A stretch of DNA of 48,565 nt from Chryseobacterium populi (lineage in GTDB: Bacteria > Bacteroidota > Bacteroidia > Flavobacteriales > Weeksellaceae): positions 1 through 48,565 of the forward strand of contig NZ_AKJY01000024.1 in assembly GCF_000282115.1 (NCBI RefSeq), written 5' to 3'. The notes under the pieces were generated by a model. That model was not told where the DNA came from. It searched no databases and saw nothing but the letters and a program-made list of their open reading frames with translations. Positions 1 through 8,786 of this stretch are shown here, one piece after another (position 1 is the stretch's first letter; each line of letters opens with the position of its first letter). The translations under genes were made by a program, and so were the position numbers.

Positions 1-51
1 AATACTCCTTTTAAATATTCAGGCTGGATACTGGTGAAAAACAGGGAATAA
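1..51 (+). CDS. 3' end of an upstream gene (partial)
   Basis: Frame 1 is open from the window edge to a TAA at 49-51 and encodes 16 residues ending WILVKNRE. It is followed 30 bases later by a strong rho-independent terminator, which is what a gene end should look like. The other two forward frames stop at bases 12 and 36. The product cannot be recognised from so short a tail. Confidence 0.4.
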   Translation, partial: NTPFKYSGWILVKNRE

Positions 52-81
52 TACAGCAAACCCATTTTCTATAAAAATAAG

Positions 82-108
82 ACCACTTCAGGATTGAAGT
101 GGTTTTTT
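82..108 (+). terminator. Rho-independent terminator
   Basis: A perfect 9-bp stem (82-90 with 95-103, arm ACCACTTCA) closes a GGAT loop and runs into six T on the plus strand. It closes the gene that enters from the left edge. Confidence 0.85.
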
Positions 109-164
109 GCAGTATTTGGAAACAGATATTTCATTTTAAACCTGTTTTATTCAGCTTCAATGAT

Positions 165-172
165 TAAATTTG
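165..172 (+). promoter_or_regulatory. -7 promoter box TAAATTTG upstream of nitroreductase gene
   Basis: It matches the Bacteroidota -7 consensus TAnnTTTG. Only four bases separate it from the ATG at 177, so transcription would start at or next to the start codon. I find no TTG at the expected -33 spacing. Confidence 0.5.
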
Positions 173-176
173 TCCT

Positions 177-803
177 ATGAATTATTTGGAAGCTTTAAGC
201 AGAAGATATTCTGTAAAAAAATTTAATCACCAGCTTATTCCTCAGGAGACACTTCATAATATTCTTGAGTCGGGTAAGCTGTCTGCAAGTTCACTGGGTC
301 TTCAGCCCTATAAAATCTTAGTGGTTGAAAGTGAAGAAATGAAGCACAAATTAATTCCGGCTTTTTATAATCCATCTCAGATCTCCACATGTTCCCATCT
401 TATAGTCATCATTTCCAAGAAAACAATTGATGAAAATTATATTCGTGGATATTTCAGTCATATTTCTGAGGTAAGAGATATTCCGATAGAAAAACTTGAT
501 CTTTTTAAAAACAGCATCAGCCAGCATATTACGCAAAAAACTCATGACGAAATTTTTAACTGGGCAGAAAAACAATCGTATATCGTTTTGGCCAATCTGA
601 TGTATGCTGCAGCTATTGAAAATATTGATACCTGCCCTATGGAAGGTTTCCGCCAGGATTTAATAGAAGAAATTCTGGACATCAATTCTGAGACAGAAAA
701 AGTAACCGTTACCCTCGCTTTAGGATACCGCTCCGAGGAAGATCATTTCCAACACATGAAAAAAGTAAGAAAACCAAACGAAAAATTGTTTAAATTTATT
801 TAA
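177..803 (+). CDS. Nitroreductase-family NAD(P)H-dependent oxidoreductase
   Basis: 208 residues, the usual length for the FMN-dependent nitroreductase fold. The N-terminus MNYLEALSRRYSVKKF is the typical FMN-phosphate-binding start of the family (RRYSVKKF). The segment SASSLGLQPYKILVV around residues 37-51 matches the SxxNxQPW region, and the C-terminal ALGYRSEEDH matches the family's LGY end. It is expected to be a cytosolic homodimer reducing nitro- or quinone-type substrates with NAD(P)H; the natural substrate cannot be told. nadB follows after 30 bases on the same strand, so the two may be co-transcribed. The start follows directly on a promoter box, so a longer protein is unlikely. Confidence 0.88.
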   Translation: MNYLEALSRRYSVKKFNHQLIPQETLHNILESGKLSASSLGLQPYKILVVESEEMKHKLIPAFYNPSQISTCSHLIVIISKKTIDENYIRGYFSHISEVRDIPIEKLDLFKNSISQHITQKTHDEIFNWAEKQSYIVLANLMYAAAIENIDTCPMEGFRQDLIEEILDINSETEKVTVTLALGYRSEEDHFQHMKKVRKPNEKLFKFI

Positions 804-833
804 TTATTTAGACGATTGTCTTAAAGCAAGCAT

Positions 834-2405
834 ATGATAAAAGCGGATGTATTAGTAATTGGTTCCGGTATTTCGGGACTTTCTTATGCCATTAAAGTTT
901 CTGAACAACTTCCTGATGCCAAAATAATCATAGTAACAAAATCTGATGAAGACGAAAGCAATACCAAATATGCACAAGGAGGTCTGGCTGTCGTTACAGA
1001 TTCTAAAAATGATAATTTTGAGAAACATATCGAAGATACCATGCGCGCCGGAGATGGCGAAAACAAACGTGATGTAGTGGAAATGGTGGTAAAAGAAGCC
1101 CCGGCAAGATTTAATGAGATCGTCGAATGGGGAGCTAACTTTGACATGAAGAACGGAGAATTTGCTTTAGGCAGAGAGGGAGGCCATACTGAAAACAGAA
1201 TTGTACATCATAAGGACATCACCGGTTTTGAAATCGAAAGAGCCCTTTTGGAAACTGCCAACAAAAGCCCGAATATTGAAATTCTGGATCATCATTATGT
1301 CATCGACATTATTACACAGCATCACGTTCCGGGTAAAGAATTAAATGAAGGGGATATTCATTGTTATGGCGCTTATATTCTGGATGAAAAATCCAGGACA
1401 ATCAAAAAAATAACTTCTAAAATAACATTAGTGGCAACCGGAGGTGCTGGGCACGTATATAAAAATACAACCAATCCTAAAATTGCAACCGGAGACGGAA
1501 TTGCTTTTGTTGCCCGTGCGAAAGGACAGGTTTCCAATATGCAGTATTACCAGTTTCACCCAACCGCTTTATACAGTAAAATTGACGGAATGTTGTTTTT
1601 AATTTCCGAGGCAGTACGCGGAGACGGAGCTAAACTAAGAACAAAAGGAGGTGAGAAGTTCATGCACAAATATGATGAGCGTGAGGAATTGGCTTCCAGG
1701 GATATTGTGGCAAGAGCCATTGACAACGAAATGAAAATTTCCGGCGACGAATATGCCGGGTTAGACTGCCGGGATATGGATCATGAAAAATTCTTAGAGC
1801 ACTTCCCTAACATCTATAAAAAATGCAGGGAAGAAGCCATCGATCCTTTTACCCAGCTTATTCCCGTAGTTCCGGCCTGTCATTATTTAATGGGTGGAAT
1901 TGAAGTGGATAGAGACGGTCAGTCATCAATCAAAAATTTGTTTGCTGTTGGAGAATGTACTAACTCCGGACTGCATGGAGCCAACAGACTGGCCTCCAAT
2001 TCTTTACTAGAAGGATTGGTTTTCGGTCACAATGCTGCCATGAAAACAGTAAATCTTTTAAATGAAAACAACTTCAACTTTGATGACCTGAAAGCTGTTC
2101 CGGAATGGAATGAAGAAGGCATGAAAATCATGGATGAAATGGTCATCATCAGCTATCTGAGAAAACAGCTCCAGGAAATGATGAGCGATCTTGTGGGGAT
2201 CGTAAGAAGCAACAGACGTTTGAATATGGCCTTGCAGAAGCACCAGGAAATTGCAGCTGCGGTCAATGAAATTTACCACTACTCCATTCTTTCACCACAA
2301 TTATCGGAACTGAGGAATTTAACAACCGTCGCCCACCTTATCATTATCCAGTCTATAGAAATGACAGAAAACAAGGGAGCATTTTACAATAAAGATTTAG
2401 CTTAA
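834..2405 (+). CDS. nadB: L-aspartate oxidase (NadB)
   Basis: 523 residues, full length. NadB oxidises L-aspartate to iminoaspartate, the first step of de novo NAD synthesis. Visible motifs are the FAD-binding VIGSGISGLS near residues 8-17, the NTKYAQGGLAVV segment near residue 43, ATGGAGHVYKNTTNP near 200, the HPTAL segment near 240, and VGECTNSGLHGANRLASNS near 375, all standard for the succinate dehydrogenase/fumarate reductase flavoprotein family and NadB in particular. nadC follows after only 12 bases, so the pair is an operon. The quinolinate synthase gene nadA is not in the window. Confidence 0.95.
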   Translation: MIKADVLVIGSGISGLSYAIKVSEQLPDAKIIIVTKSDEDESNTKYAQGGLAVVTDSKNDNFEKHIEDTMRAGDGENKRDVVEMVVKEAPARFNEIVEWGANFDMKNGEFALGREGGHTENRIVHHKDITGFEIERALLETANKSPNIEILDHHYVIDIITQHHVPGKELNEGDIHCYGAYILDEKSRTIKKITSKITLVATGGAGHVYKNTTNPKIATGDGIAFVARAKGQVSNMQYYQFHPTALYSKIDGMLFLISEAVRGDGAKLRTKGGEKFMHKYDEREELASRDIVARAIDNEMKISGDEYAGLDCRDMDHEKFLEHFPNIYKKCREEAIDPFTQLIPVVPACHYLMGGIEVDRDGQSSIKNLFAVGECTNSGLHGANRLASNSLLEGLVFGHNAAMKTVNLLNENNFNFDDLKAVPEWNEEGMKIMDEMVIISYLRKQLQEMMSDLVGIVRSNRRLNMALQKHQEIAAAVNEIYHYSILSPQLSELRNLTTVAHLIIIQSIEMTENKGAFYNKDLA

Positions 2406-2417
2406 AAAGCATACAAA

Positions 2418-3278
2418 ATGAAAAGACCTACTTACGTAACAGATAAAGTTTTAAAACAATTTATAAAGAATGCTTTAGAAGAAGACATCCAGGATGGCGA
2501 TCACTCTACTCTTTCCACCATTCCGAAAGATCTTGAACAAAGCGCTAAACTCTTAGTAAAACAAGATTGTATTCTGGCCGGTGTTGAGTTGGCGGAAATC
2601 ATTTTTAAAACTTTTGATAAAAGCTTAAAAGTAGAACGATTCATTAAAGATGGGGAGACGGCTAAAGTAGGTGACATTGCTTTTATTGTTACCGGAAGCG
2701 CCCGATCTATCCTGTCTACAGAAAGGCTTATTCTTAACTGTATGCAGAGAATGAGTGGAATTGCAACCCTTACACATGATTGGGATTCAAGATTAGTGGG
2801 AACCAAAACCCAATTACTGGATACAAGAAAAACCACTCCCAATTTCAGGATATGTGAAAAATGGGCAGTCGCAATCGGCGGTGGCACCAATCACAGATTT
2901 GGCCTTTATGATATGATCATGCTAAAGGACAACCACATCGATTATAACGGAAGCATTACCAATGCTGTAAAGATGGCAAAAGACTACATCAAAAAAAACA
3001 AGAAAAAACTAAAAATAGAGGTGGAAACCAGAAACCTGGAAGAAGTTCAGGAAGCCATCAATGCAAAAGTGGACCGGATCATGCTTGACAATATGGATGT
3101 AAAAACAATGAAAGAAGCTGTGAAGATGATTAACAATTCTTGTGAATCTGAAGCATCCGGAGGTATCACCCGTGACGCACTCAAAGAAATAGCATCAACA
3201 GGAGTTACTTATATCTCTGCAGGGGCTCTTACCCATTCAGCTGAGAATATCGATTTAAGCCTCAAAGCGGTGAAATAG
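2418..3278 (+). CDS. nadC: Nicotinate-nucleotide pyrophosphorylase (quinolinate phosphoribosyltransferase)
   Basis: 286 residues, normal for NadC. It converts quinolinate and PRPP to nicotinate mononucleotide, CO2 and pyrophosphate. The phosphoribosyl-binding core is clear: LDTRKTTPNFRICEKWAV near residues 133-150, GGGTNHRFGLYDMIMLKDNHI near 155, and the C-terminal barrel strands IEVETRNLEE, DRIMLDNM and SGGI. It lies 12 bases behind nadB and is the last gene of that operon, followed by an inverted repeat. Confidence 0.95.
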   Translation: MKRPTYVTDKVLKQFIKNALEEDIQDGDHSTLSTIPKDLEQSAKLLVKQDCILAGVELAEIIFKTFDKSLKVERFIKDGETAKVGDIAFIVTGSARSILSTERLILNCMQRMSGIATLTHDWDSRLVGTKTQLLDTRKTTPNFRICEKWAVAIGGGTNHRFGLYDMIMLKDNHIDYNGSITNAVKMAKDYIKKNKKKLKIEVETRNLEEVQEAINAKVDRIMLDNMDVKTMKEAVKMINNSCESEASGGITRDALKEIASTGVTYISAGALTHSAENIDLSLKAVK

Positions 3279-3285
3279 CATTGTA

Positions 3286-3318
3286 TTTTTAACAAAAATG
3301 CCCCCCTTTTGTTAAAAA
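3286..3318 (+). terminator. AT-rich hairpin with a C6 loop behind nadC (possible terminator)
   Basis: A perfect 12-bp inverted repeat (3286-3297 with 3307-3318, arm TTTTTAACAAAA) has a nine-base loop ending in six C. The stem lacks the usual GC-rich core and has no clean T-run after it, so a role in termination is plausible but not certain. Confidence 0.5.
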
Positions 3319-3381
3319 TTAAATAATGTGATTTTTTCACATGAAAATTCATTTTTTATCCATTATTTTGATAATCAACAA

Positions 3382-3434
3382 GTTAAAGATTGTTAACATT
3401 CGTTAAAAATTAACATTGAGTTAATATTAGTTAA
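3382..3434 (+). promoter_or_regulatory. Helically phased GTTAA repeat array upstream of a TonB-dependent receptor gene
   Basis: GTTAA occurs at 3382, 3392, 3402, 3420 and 3430, with a related ATTAA at 3409. The spacings are 10, 10, 18 and 10 bases, so most copies fall on one face of the DNA helix. The array ends about 12 bases before a -7-like box. This suggests cooperative binding of an unknown regulator. Confidence 0.5.
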
Positions 3435-3446
3435 GTTTTATTTATC

Positions 3447-3454
3447 GAATTTTG
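3447..3454 (+). promoter_or_regulatory. -7-like box GAATTTTG for the TonB-dependent receptor gene
   Basis: One mismatch to TAnnTTTG, with no TTG at -33. The upstream space is occupied by the GTTAA array, which could fit an activator-dependent promoter. The predicted leader is about 30 bases. Confidence 0.4.
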
Positions 3455-3487
3455 CAGAAAAATTAAATCTAACTATTACTAACGATT

Positions 3488-6166
3488 ATGAAATTAATCA
3501 ACAAATCGATGCTAACTGCGGTTATCACACTTTCTACAGCTAGCGTCTATTATGCGCAGCAAGTTCAGGATACTGTTAATACAAGGTCCAAAGACATTGA
3601 ACAAGTTGTATTAACAGGGGTTGCCGATATCGCTAAAGATAGAAAAACACCGGTTGCAGTTTCAACAATCAAAGAAGCACAAATTGTTGAAAGATTAGGA
3701 AATCAAGAGTTTCCTGAGATTTTAAACACAACACCATCTGTTTATGCTACGAAAGCGGGAGGCGGTTTTGGTGACTCTAAAATTAACATTCGTGGTTTTG
3801 CTCAAGAAAACATTGCTGTAATGGTAAATGGTGTTCCTGTAAATGACATGGAAAATGGAGCTGTTTATTGGTCAAACTGGGCTGGACTTTCTGATGTAAC
3901 TTCTGCAATGCAGGTACAAAGAGGACTTGGTTCTTCAAAATTAGCTATTGCTTCTGTTGGAGGAACAATTAATGTTTTAACAAGAGCTGCTGACAAAAAG
4001 CAAGGTGGCATCGTTTCATTAGGACTTGGTAATGATGATTACGTTAAAACTTTATTTGCATACAATACAGGAAAATCTGCAAAAGGATGGTCTTCTTCAT
4101 TCTTAATGAGTAGAACAGCAGGATCAATGTATGCAGATGGAACTCAATTTGAGGGATATAATTATTATTTTGCTTTAGGTTATCAACCTAATAAAAAACA
4201 TGATTTCCAGTTTACTATAACCGGAGCACCCCAATGGCATAATCAAAGATCAACTTACAGTTCAATCCAAAATTACATCAAATACAATTCTGATAATGAT
4301 GGTACACCAAACAGAAGATATAACTCAGATTGGGGGTGGAATCCTAATGGAGAGGTTCTTTCAAACCGGGTAAACTATTATCACAAACCTGTAATGTCTC
4401 TAAACTGGGATTGGAATATGAGTGAGAAATCTAAATTGAACTCTGTATTCTATGCATCTTTTGGTAGAGGTGGTGGAACTGGTGATCTTGGTAAGGTTGG
4501 AAACAAATTTGCTTCAGGGTATGTAACACCTGAAGGACAAATTGATTATAATGCGATTTTCACAGCTAATGCTGCTGTAGATGTAAACGCTTCACCTGCA
4601 GGAAGTACATTAGTAAGAAGAGCATCTGTTAATTCACACAACTGGTTTGGAGCCATTATTAGTTTTAATCATAAAATTAATGATAACCTAAATTTCACAG
4701 TTGGTACTGACGATAGATATTACTATGGTTATCACTATCAGGTATTAACAAATCTTTATGGGGCTTCCGGATATAAGGATGCTACAAACCAAAATTTCTA
4801 TACTGCTCCTGGCAATGTTTACACTGCTACTCCAAGAGTTATTTCAAATACTTTTTCAACTAACCCAACTTGGAATCCTTTCGGTGGAAAGCTAAATAAT
4901 CAAGAAGATATGGTAGCTTACAACAATGACGGAGAAGTATTATGGTATGGCGGTTTTGGGCAATTAGAATATACAAATGACAAGTTATCAGCATTTGTTT
5001 CAGGTGCTGTTTCTAACCAATCATTCCAAAGAATTGACCATTTCATCATTGATGGAGTTACATTATTGAATGGAACTAAGGCTGGATTTGCAACATCTAG
5101 TACAAATCCTACGATTATTCAGCCTACCGCTACAAACCCTGCATTAAATACAGAAACAGGGTTCAAAAATATCTTAGGTTATAATGTTAAAGCGGGTGCA
5201 AACTATAATATTGATGATCATCACAATGTTTTTGCAAATATTGGATATTACTCTAAGCAACCTTTCTTAAATGCTGTTTATCCAAATAACAAAAATTATC
5301 TTAACCCTAACTTGACCAACGAAAAAATATTTGGAATTGAGGCAGGTTATGGTTTCCGTTCAGGAATCTTTACTGCAAATCTTAACCTTTATAGAACTCA
5401 GTGGAAAGACAGATTCTTAAGAAGAGGTGGACTTACAGTAGATCCGGATAACAACCCAGCAACGAACAATAGTATCTCAAATGCTTACGCAAATATCCAA
5501 GGTATTACTGAAATTCACCAGGGAGGAGAGCTAGAAGTAACAGCGAATGTTCATAAGATGATTAGCTTGTTCGGTATGGTTTCAATTGGTGATTGGCATT
5601 ATAAAGGAAATGCTCAGGGTAATCTTTTCACTGAAACTAACGAACAAATCGGTGCAGATTCTCAAACTTTATATTTAGATAAAGTAAAAGTAGGTGGTGC
5701 AGCTCAATCTTCTGCAGCAATTGGTTTCACTCTTAAGCCTACAACTTGGTTCTCATTTGATGGAACTTACAGAGGAATCAAAAATCTTTATGCCAACCTG
5801 AATCTACTTAACTTCTCCAATCAGGCAGCTGGTGACAAAGGAGCTTTAGAACTTCCATCTTACGGATTAGTTGATCTAGGAATTTCTTTCAAAATCAAAT
5901 TAAACAATCCTAAGCAATTCTTTACTATAAGAGGTAACGTTTACAACTTATTAGATAAAACATATATTGCTGAATCTAATACGAATACACATGCGAACCT
6001 TTCTGCACAAGAATATGCCGACATCAATGGTGGTACTGTAGCTTCTACAGCAAATAACTATGCATTATATCAAGCAGCAGGAAACTGGAATGGTGTAAGC
6101 CAGCAAAACCAAGTTTATTTCGGATACGGTAGAACATGGTCTGCAACATTATCATTCAACTTCTAA
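3488..6166 (+). CDS. TonB-dependent outer-membrane receptor
   Basis: 892 residues. A signal peptide (about 1-24, ending VYYA before QQ) is followed by a TonB plug domain with RKTPVAVSTI, PEILNTTPSVYATKAGGGFGDSKINIRGF and VPVNDMENGAVYWSNW, then a large beta-barrel rich in aromatic residues. The protein ends SATLSFNF, a terminal phenylalanine typical of barrel assembly signals. It lacks the N-terminal carboxypeptidase-like domain common in SusC proteins, and no SusD-type lipoprotein lies beside it, so the substrate cannot be inferred. A strong terminator follows. The gene stands alone behind its own unusual upstream array. Confidence 0.92.
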   Translation: MKLINKSMLTAVITLSTASVYYAQQVQDTVNTRSKDIEQVVLTGVADIAKDRKTPVAVSTIKEAQIVERLGNQEFPEILNTTPSVYATKAGGGFGDSKINIRGFAQENIAVMVNGVPVNDMENGAVYWSNWAGLSDVTSAMQVQRGLGSSKLAIASVGGTINVLTRAADKKQGGIVSLGLGNDDYVKTLFAYNTGKSAKGWSSSFLMSRTAGSMYADGTQFEGYNYYFALGYQPNKKHDFQFTITGAPQWHNQRSTYSSIQNYIKYNSDNDGTPNRRYNSDWGWNPNGEVLSNRVNYYHKPVMSLNWDWNMSEKSKLNSVFYASFGRGGGTGDLGKVGNKFASGYVTPEGQIDYNAIFTANAAVDVNASPAGSTLVRRASVNSHNWFGAIISFNHKINDNLNFTVGTDDRYYYGYHYQVLTNLYGASGYKDATNQNFYTAPGNVYTATPRVISNTFSTNPTWNPFGGKLNNQEDMVAYNNDGEVLWYGGFGQLEYTNDKLSAFVSGAVSNQSFQRIDHFIIDGVTLLNGTKAGFATSSTNPTIIQPTATNPALNTETGFKNILGYNVKAGANYNIDDHHNVFANIGYYSKQPFLNAVYPNNKNYLNPNLTNEKIFGIEAGYGFRSGIFTANLNLYRTQWKDRFLRRGGLTVDPDNNPATNNSISNAYANIQGITEIHQGGELEVTANVHKMISLFGMVSIGDWHYKGNAQGNLFTETNEQIGADSQTLYLDKVKVGGAAQSSAAIGFTLKPTTWFSFDGTYRGIKNLYANLNLLNFSNQAAGDKGALELPSYGLVDLGISFKIKLNNPKQFFTIRGNVYNLLDKTYIAESNTNTHANLSAQEYADINGGTVASTANNYALYQAAGNWNGVSQQNQVYFGYGRTWSATLSFNF

Positions 6167-6197
6167 TAAAATAAAAACATTAGATTTTATAAATATC

Positions 6198-6223
6198 AAT
6201 CCCGGCTTATCGCCGGGATTTTT
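6198..6223 (+). terminator. Rho-independent terminator behind the TonB-dependent receptor gene
   Basis: A perfect 9-bp stem (6198-6206 with 6212-6220, arm AATCCCGGC) with a five-base loop runs into T residues. It ends only three bases before the -7 box of the next gene. Confidence 0.9.
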
Positions 6224-6225
6224 GT

Positions 6226-6233
6226 TATATTTG
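6226..6233 (+). promoter_or_regulatory. -7 promoter box TATATTTG
   Basis: Exact TAnnTTTG match 18 bases before the ATG at 6252. It supports a start at 6252 instead of the in-frame TTG at 6222, which lies upstream of the box and inside the terminator. Confidence 0.6.
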
Positions 6234-6251
6234 TACCAGAAAAAACAAAAT

Positions 6252-6683
6252 ATGGATTTTTACAAAATTTTACTGAATGCTCATAAAGGATTTGGGTATC
6301 TGGAGCTTCTTTTAGTTACATTATTTATTATTGCCCTTTTAGCTACTATGTTTGGCTTCAGTGGTAAGGTGAACAAATTTTTAAAGAAGACTACTCTTTT
6401 CACCATGATCTTCTTCCACGTACAGTTTTTGATAGGTATTATTATGCTGATCACCAATTTTACTAAGGGATTGGATATGGGAGCAGTAATGAAAAATGCT
6501 GACCTGAGATTTCAGTATGTAGAACATCCGTTTTCAATGCTGATCGCTGCAGTATTGATGACTATTATCAATAAAAAAGTAAAATCCAATGATACCATTT
6601 CTTTAGGAATTGTGATCATGGGATTAATCGCAGTAGGATTATTTGCATTCGCGTTCCCTTGGATGAGAGTCTTTGGGGCATAA
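6252..6683 (+). CDS. Four-helix integral membrane protein, conserved in Bacteroidota, function unknown
   Basis: 143 residues with about four membrane segments (roughly residues 18-38, 47-66, 92-108 and 120-140). Three histidines sit at or near membrane faces: LNAHKGFG (residue 10), IFFHVQFLIG and VEHPFSM. This pattern resembles small cytochrome-b-like or heme-A-synthase-like proteins, so heme binding is possible but unproven. I recognise the family only as an uncharacterised Bacteroidota membrane protein. The start is set by the promoter box at 6226-6233. asd follows after 30 bases and may share the transcript. Confidence 0.75.
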   Translation: MDFYKILLNAHKGFGYLELLLVTLFIIALLATMFGFSGKVNKFLKKTTLFTMIFFHVQFLIGIIMLITNFTKGLDMGAVMKNADLRFQYVEHPFSMLIAAVLMTIINKKVKSNDTISLGIVIMGLIAVGLFAFAFPWMRVFGA

Positions 6684-6713
6684 TATATTAATTTTTAAAT
6701 TTTTTACTAATCA

Positions 6714-7706
6714 ATGAAAGTAGCTGTAGTAGGTTCAACAGGAATGGTTGGACAAGTCATGCTTAAAGTTTTGGAGGAGAGAAACTTCCCTATCACAGAA
6801 TTAATTCCGGTAGCTTCGGAAAAATCTATTGGTAAGAAGGTGAAGTATAAACAGGAAGAATATACTATTGTAAGCATTAATGACGCTATAGCTGCCAAAC
6901 CTGAGATCGCAATTTTCTCTGCCGGAGGTTCTACTTCCCTGGAATTTGCCCCGAAATTCGCAGAAGCAGGAATTACCGTAATTGATAATTCTTCAGCCTG
7001 GAGAATGGATCCTGATAAAAAATTAGTGGTGCCGGAAATCAATGCGGATGTTTTAACTGCAGGAGATAAAATTATTGCCAACCCGAACTGTTCTACCATT
7101 CAGTTGGTAATGGTTTTAGGGCCGCTTAATAAAAAATATGATTTAAAAAGAGTGGTTGTCTCAACCTACCAGTCTGTAACAGGTACCGGAAAAGCTGCTG
7201 TAGACCAGTTAAACGCTGAAATCAACGGTGATGGCTCTATCGCTAAAGTATATCCTTATCAGATCTTTAAAAATGCATTGCCACATTGCGATGTTTTTGC
7301 AGATGATGATTATACTAAGGAAGAAATTAAACTGATGAAAGAGCCTAAGAAAATTTTAGGTGATGATACATTCAATTTAACGGCAACCGCTGTAAGAGTG
7401 CCGGTTCAGGGAGGACATTCTGAAAGTGTAAACATCGAATTTGAAAATGAATTTGAACTTGAGGAAGTAAGAAAAATCTTATCTGAAACCCCGGGAGTAG
7501 TGGTAATAGATGATGTAAAAAACAATCAGTACCCGATGCCGATACATTCTGAAGGAAAAGATGAAGTGTTCGTCGGAAGAATAAGGCGGGATCTCTCACA
7601 GCCTAAAACACTGAATCTGTGGATTGTGGCTGATAACCTGCGAAAAGGAGCTGCAACCAATGCAGTACAGATTGCAGAATACCTGGTAGCAAACAACTTA
7701 GTATAA
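6714..7706 (+). CDS. asd: Aspartate-semialdehyde dehydrogenase
   Basis: 330 residues. It reduces aspartyl-4-phosphate to aspartate-4-semialdehyde with NADPH, at the branch point to lysine/diaminopimelate, threonine and methionine. The NADP-binding VGSTGMVGQ is at residues 6-14, the catalytic cysteine is C126 in NPNCSTIQ, and the substrate-binding histidine is H235 in GGHSESVN. It is followed by a terminator and lies behind the small membrane protein gene. Confidence 0.96.
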   Translation: MKVAVVGSTGMVGQVMLKVLEERNFPITELIPVASEKSIGKKVKYKQEEYTIVSINDAIAAKPEIAIFSAGGSTSLEFAPKFAEAGITVIDNSSAWRMDPDKKLVVPEINADVLTAGDKIIANPNCSTIQLVMVLGPLNKKYDLKRVVVSTYQSVTGTGKAAVDQLNAEINGDGSIAKVYPYQIFKNALPHCDVFADDDYTKEEIKLMKEPKKILGDDTFNLTATAVRVPVQGGHSESVNIEFENEFELEEVRKILSETPGVVVIDDVKNNQYPMPIHSEGKDEVFVGRIRRDLSQPKTLNLWIVADNLRKGAATNAVQIAEYLVANNLV

Positions 7707-7721
7707 ACTAACAAAATAAAA

Positions 7722-7751
7722 AAAGAGTCTCAAACCGGGATTCTTTTTTTT
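7722..7751 (+). terminator. Rho-independent terminator behind asd
   Basis: An 8-bp stem (7722-7729 with 7739-7746, one G-T pair) and nine-base loop are followed by an uninterrupted run of T to 7751. Confidence 0.75.
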
Positions 7752-7760
7752 ATCAAACCT

Positions 7761-8759
7761 ATGAACGTAAAAAAGAATATCAATAAAGACAAGATCGGCT
7801 TTCAAAAATGGATTGCAACCTTTGGTATTATTTTATTCATCGGAAAAATCATTGCCTGGAAGCTTACCAATTCAGATGCGGTGTTTTCAGATGCTATGGA
7901 AAGCATTGTCAATGTTATCAGTGCTTTTATGGGGCTCTACTCCCTGCATCTGGCCGCTAAACCTAAAGATGAAGATCATCCATACGGACACGGAAAAGTA
8001 GAGTTTGTAACCTCAGGAATAGAAGGTGCTTTAATTGCTATCGCCGGAATAATGATTATCTATGAAGGAGTCAACAGCTTAATCGTCGGAAAAACGCTTA
8101 ACAAGCTGGATTGGGGAATAGCGATCATAGCAGCGACTGCCATCATTAATTATTTATTGGGGTATATTTCCATTAAAAAGGGACAGGCCAATAATTCTTT
8201 GGTTCTTATTTCCTCCGGGAAACATCTTCAATCTGATACGATTACAACGCTTGGAGTCGTGATAAGTTTAGTCGTGGTGTATTTCACTAAAATTTACTGG
8301 CTCGACTCCCTAGTGGCATTGGTTTTTGGAGCTTACATCATATTCATCGGTTATAAAATTGTCCGCAAATCTTTAAGCGGAATTATGGATGAACAGGATC
8401 CTGAATTACTAAACCAGATCGTTAAAATTCTTGAAAACAACAGGCATACGGAATGGATTGATGTTCACAATATGAAAATCCAGCAGTTTGGCTCAGCCCT
8501 TCATATCGATGCCCATATCACACTCCCATGGTATTACAGCCTGCGTGACGCTCATAATGAGATGGAAAAAGTAATTATTCTTTTAGCCGAAAATATAACC
8601 CGGAAGATTGAGTTCAACTTTCATATGGATGATTGCAAACCCATTTCCTGCCCTGTCTGCCAGATTAAAGAATGCCCTGTAAGAGAAAAGGATTTTGTAA
8701 AAAGAGTTACATGGACTCCGGACAATATAACGGGAGTAGATAAGCACTCCGTAAATTAA
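7761..8759 (+). CDS. Cation diffusion facilitator family transporter
   Basis: 332 residues, a proton-coupled divalent metal exporter (zinc, iron, manganese or related) of the inner membrane. Signatures are the metal-binding SDAMESIVN in the second helix, HPYGHGKVEFV after it, and SGKHLQSDTITTLGVV in the fifth helix, giving the DxxxN/HxxxD-type site. The C-terminal cytoplasmic domain follows from about residue 215. Unlike YiiP-type proteins it ends with a cysteine cluster, C292, C297, C300 and C305, in DDCKPISCPVCQIKECP. The gene begins nine bases behind the asd terminator; no clear promoter box is visible. It converges on the exosortase pair. Confidence 0.92.
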   Translation: MNVKKNINKDKIGFQKWIATFGIILFIGKIIAWKLTNSDAVFSDAMESIVNVISAFMGLYSLHLAAKPKDEDHPYGHGKVEFVTSGIEGALIAIAGIMIIYEGVNSLIVGKTLNKLDWGIAIIAATAIINYLLGYISIKKGQANNSLVLISSGKHLQSDTITTLGVVISLVVVYFTKIYWLDSLVALVFGAYIIFIGYKIVRKSLSGIMDEQDPELLNQIVKILENNRHTEWIDVHNMKIQQFGSALHIDAHITLPWYYSLRDAHNEMEKVIILLAENITRKIEFNFHMDDCKPISCPVCQIKECPVREKDFVKRVTWTPDNITGVDKHSVN

Positions 8760-8786
8760 TTCCACACACAGTACAAAGCCGGAAAT

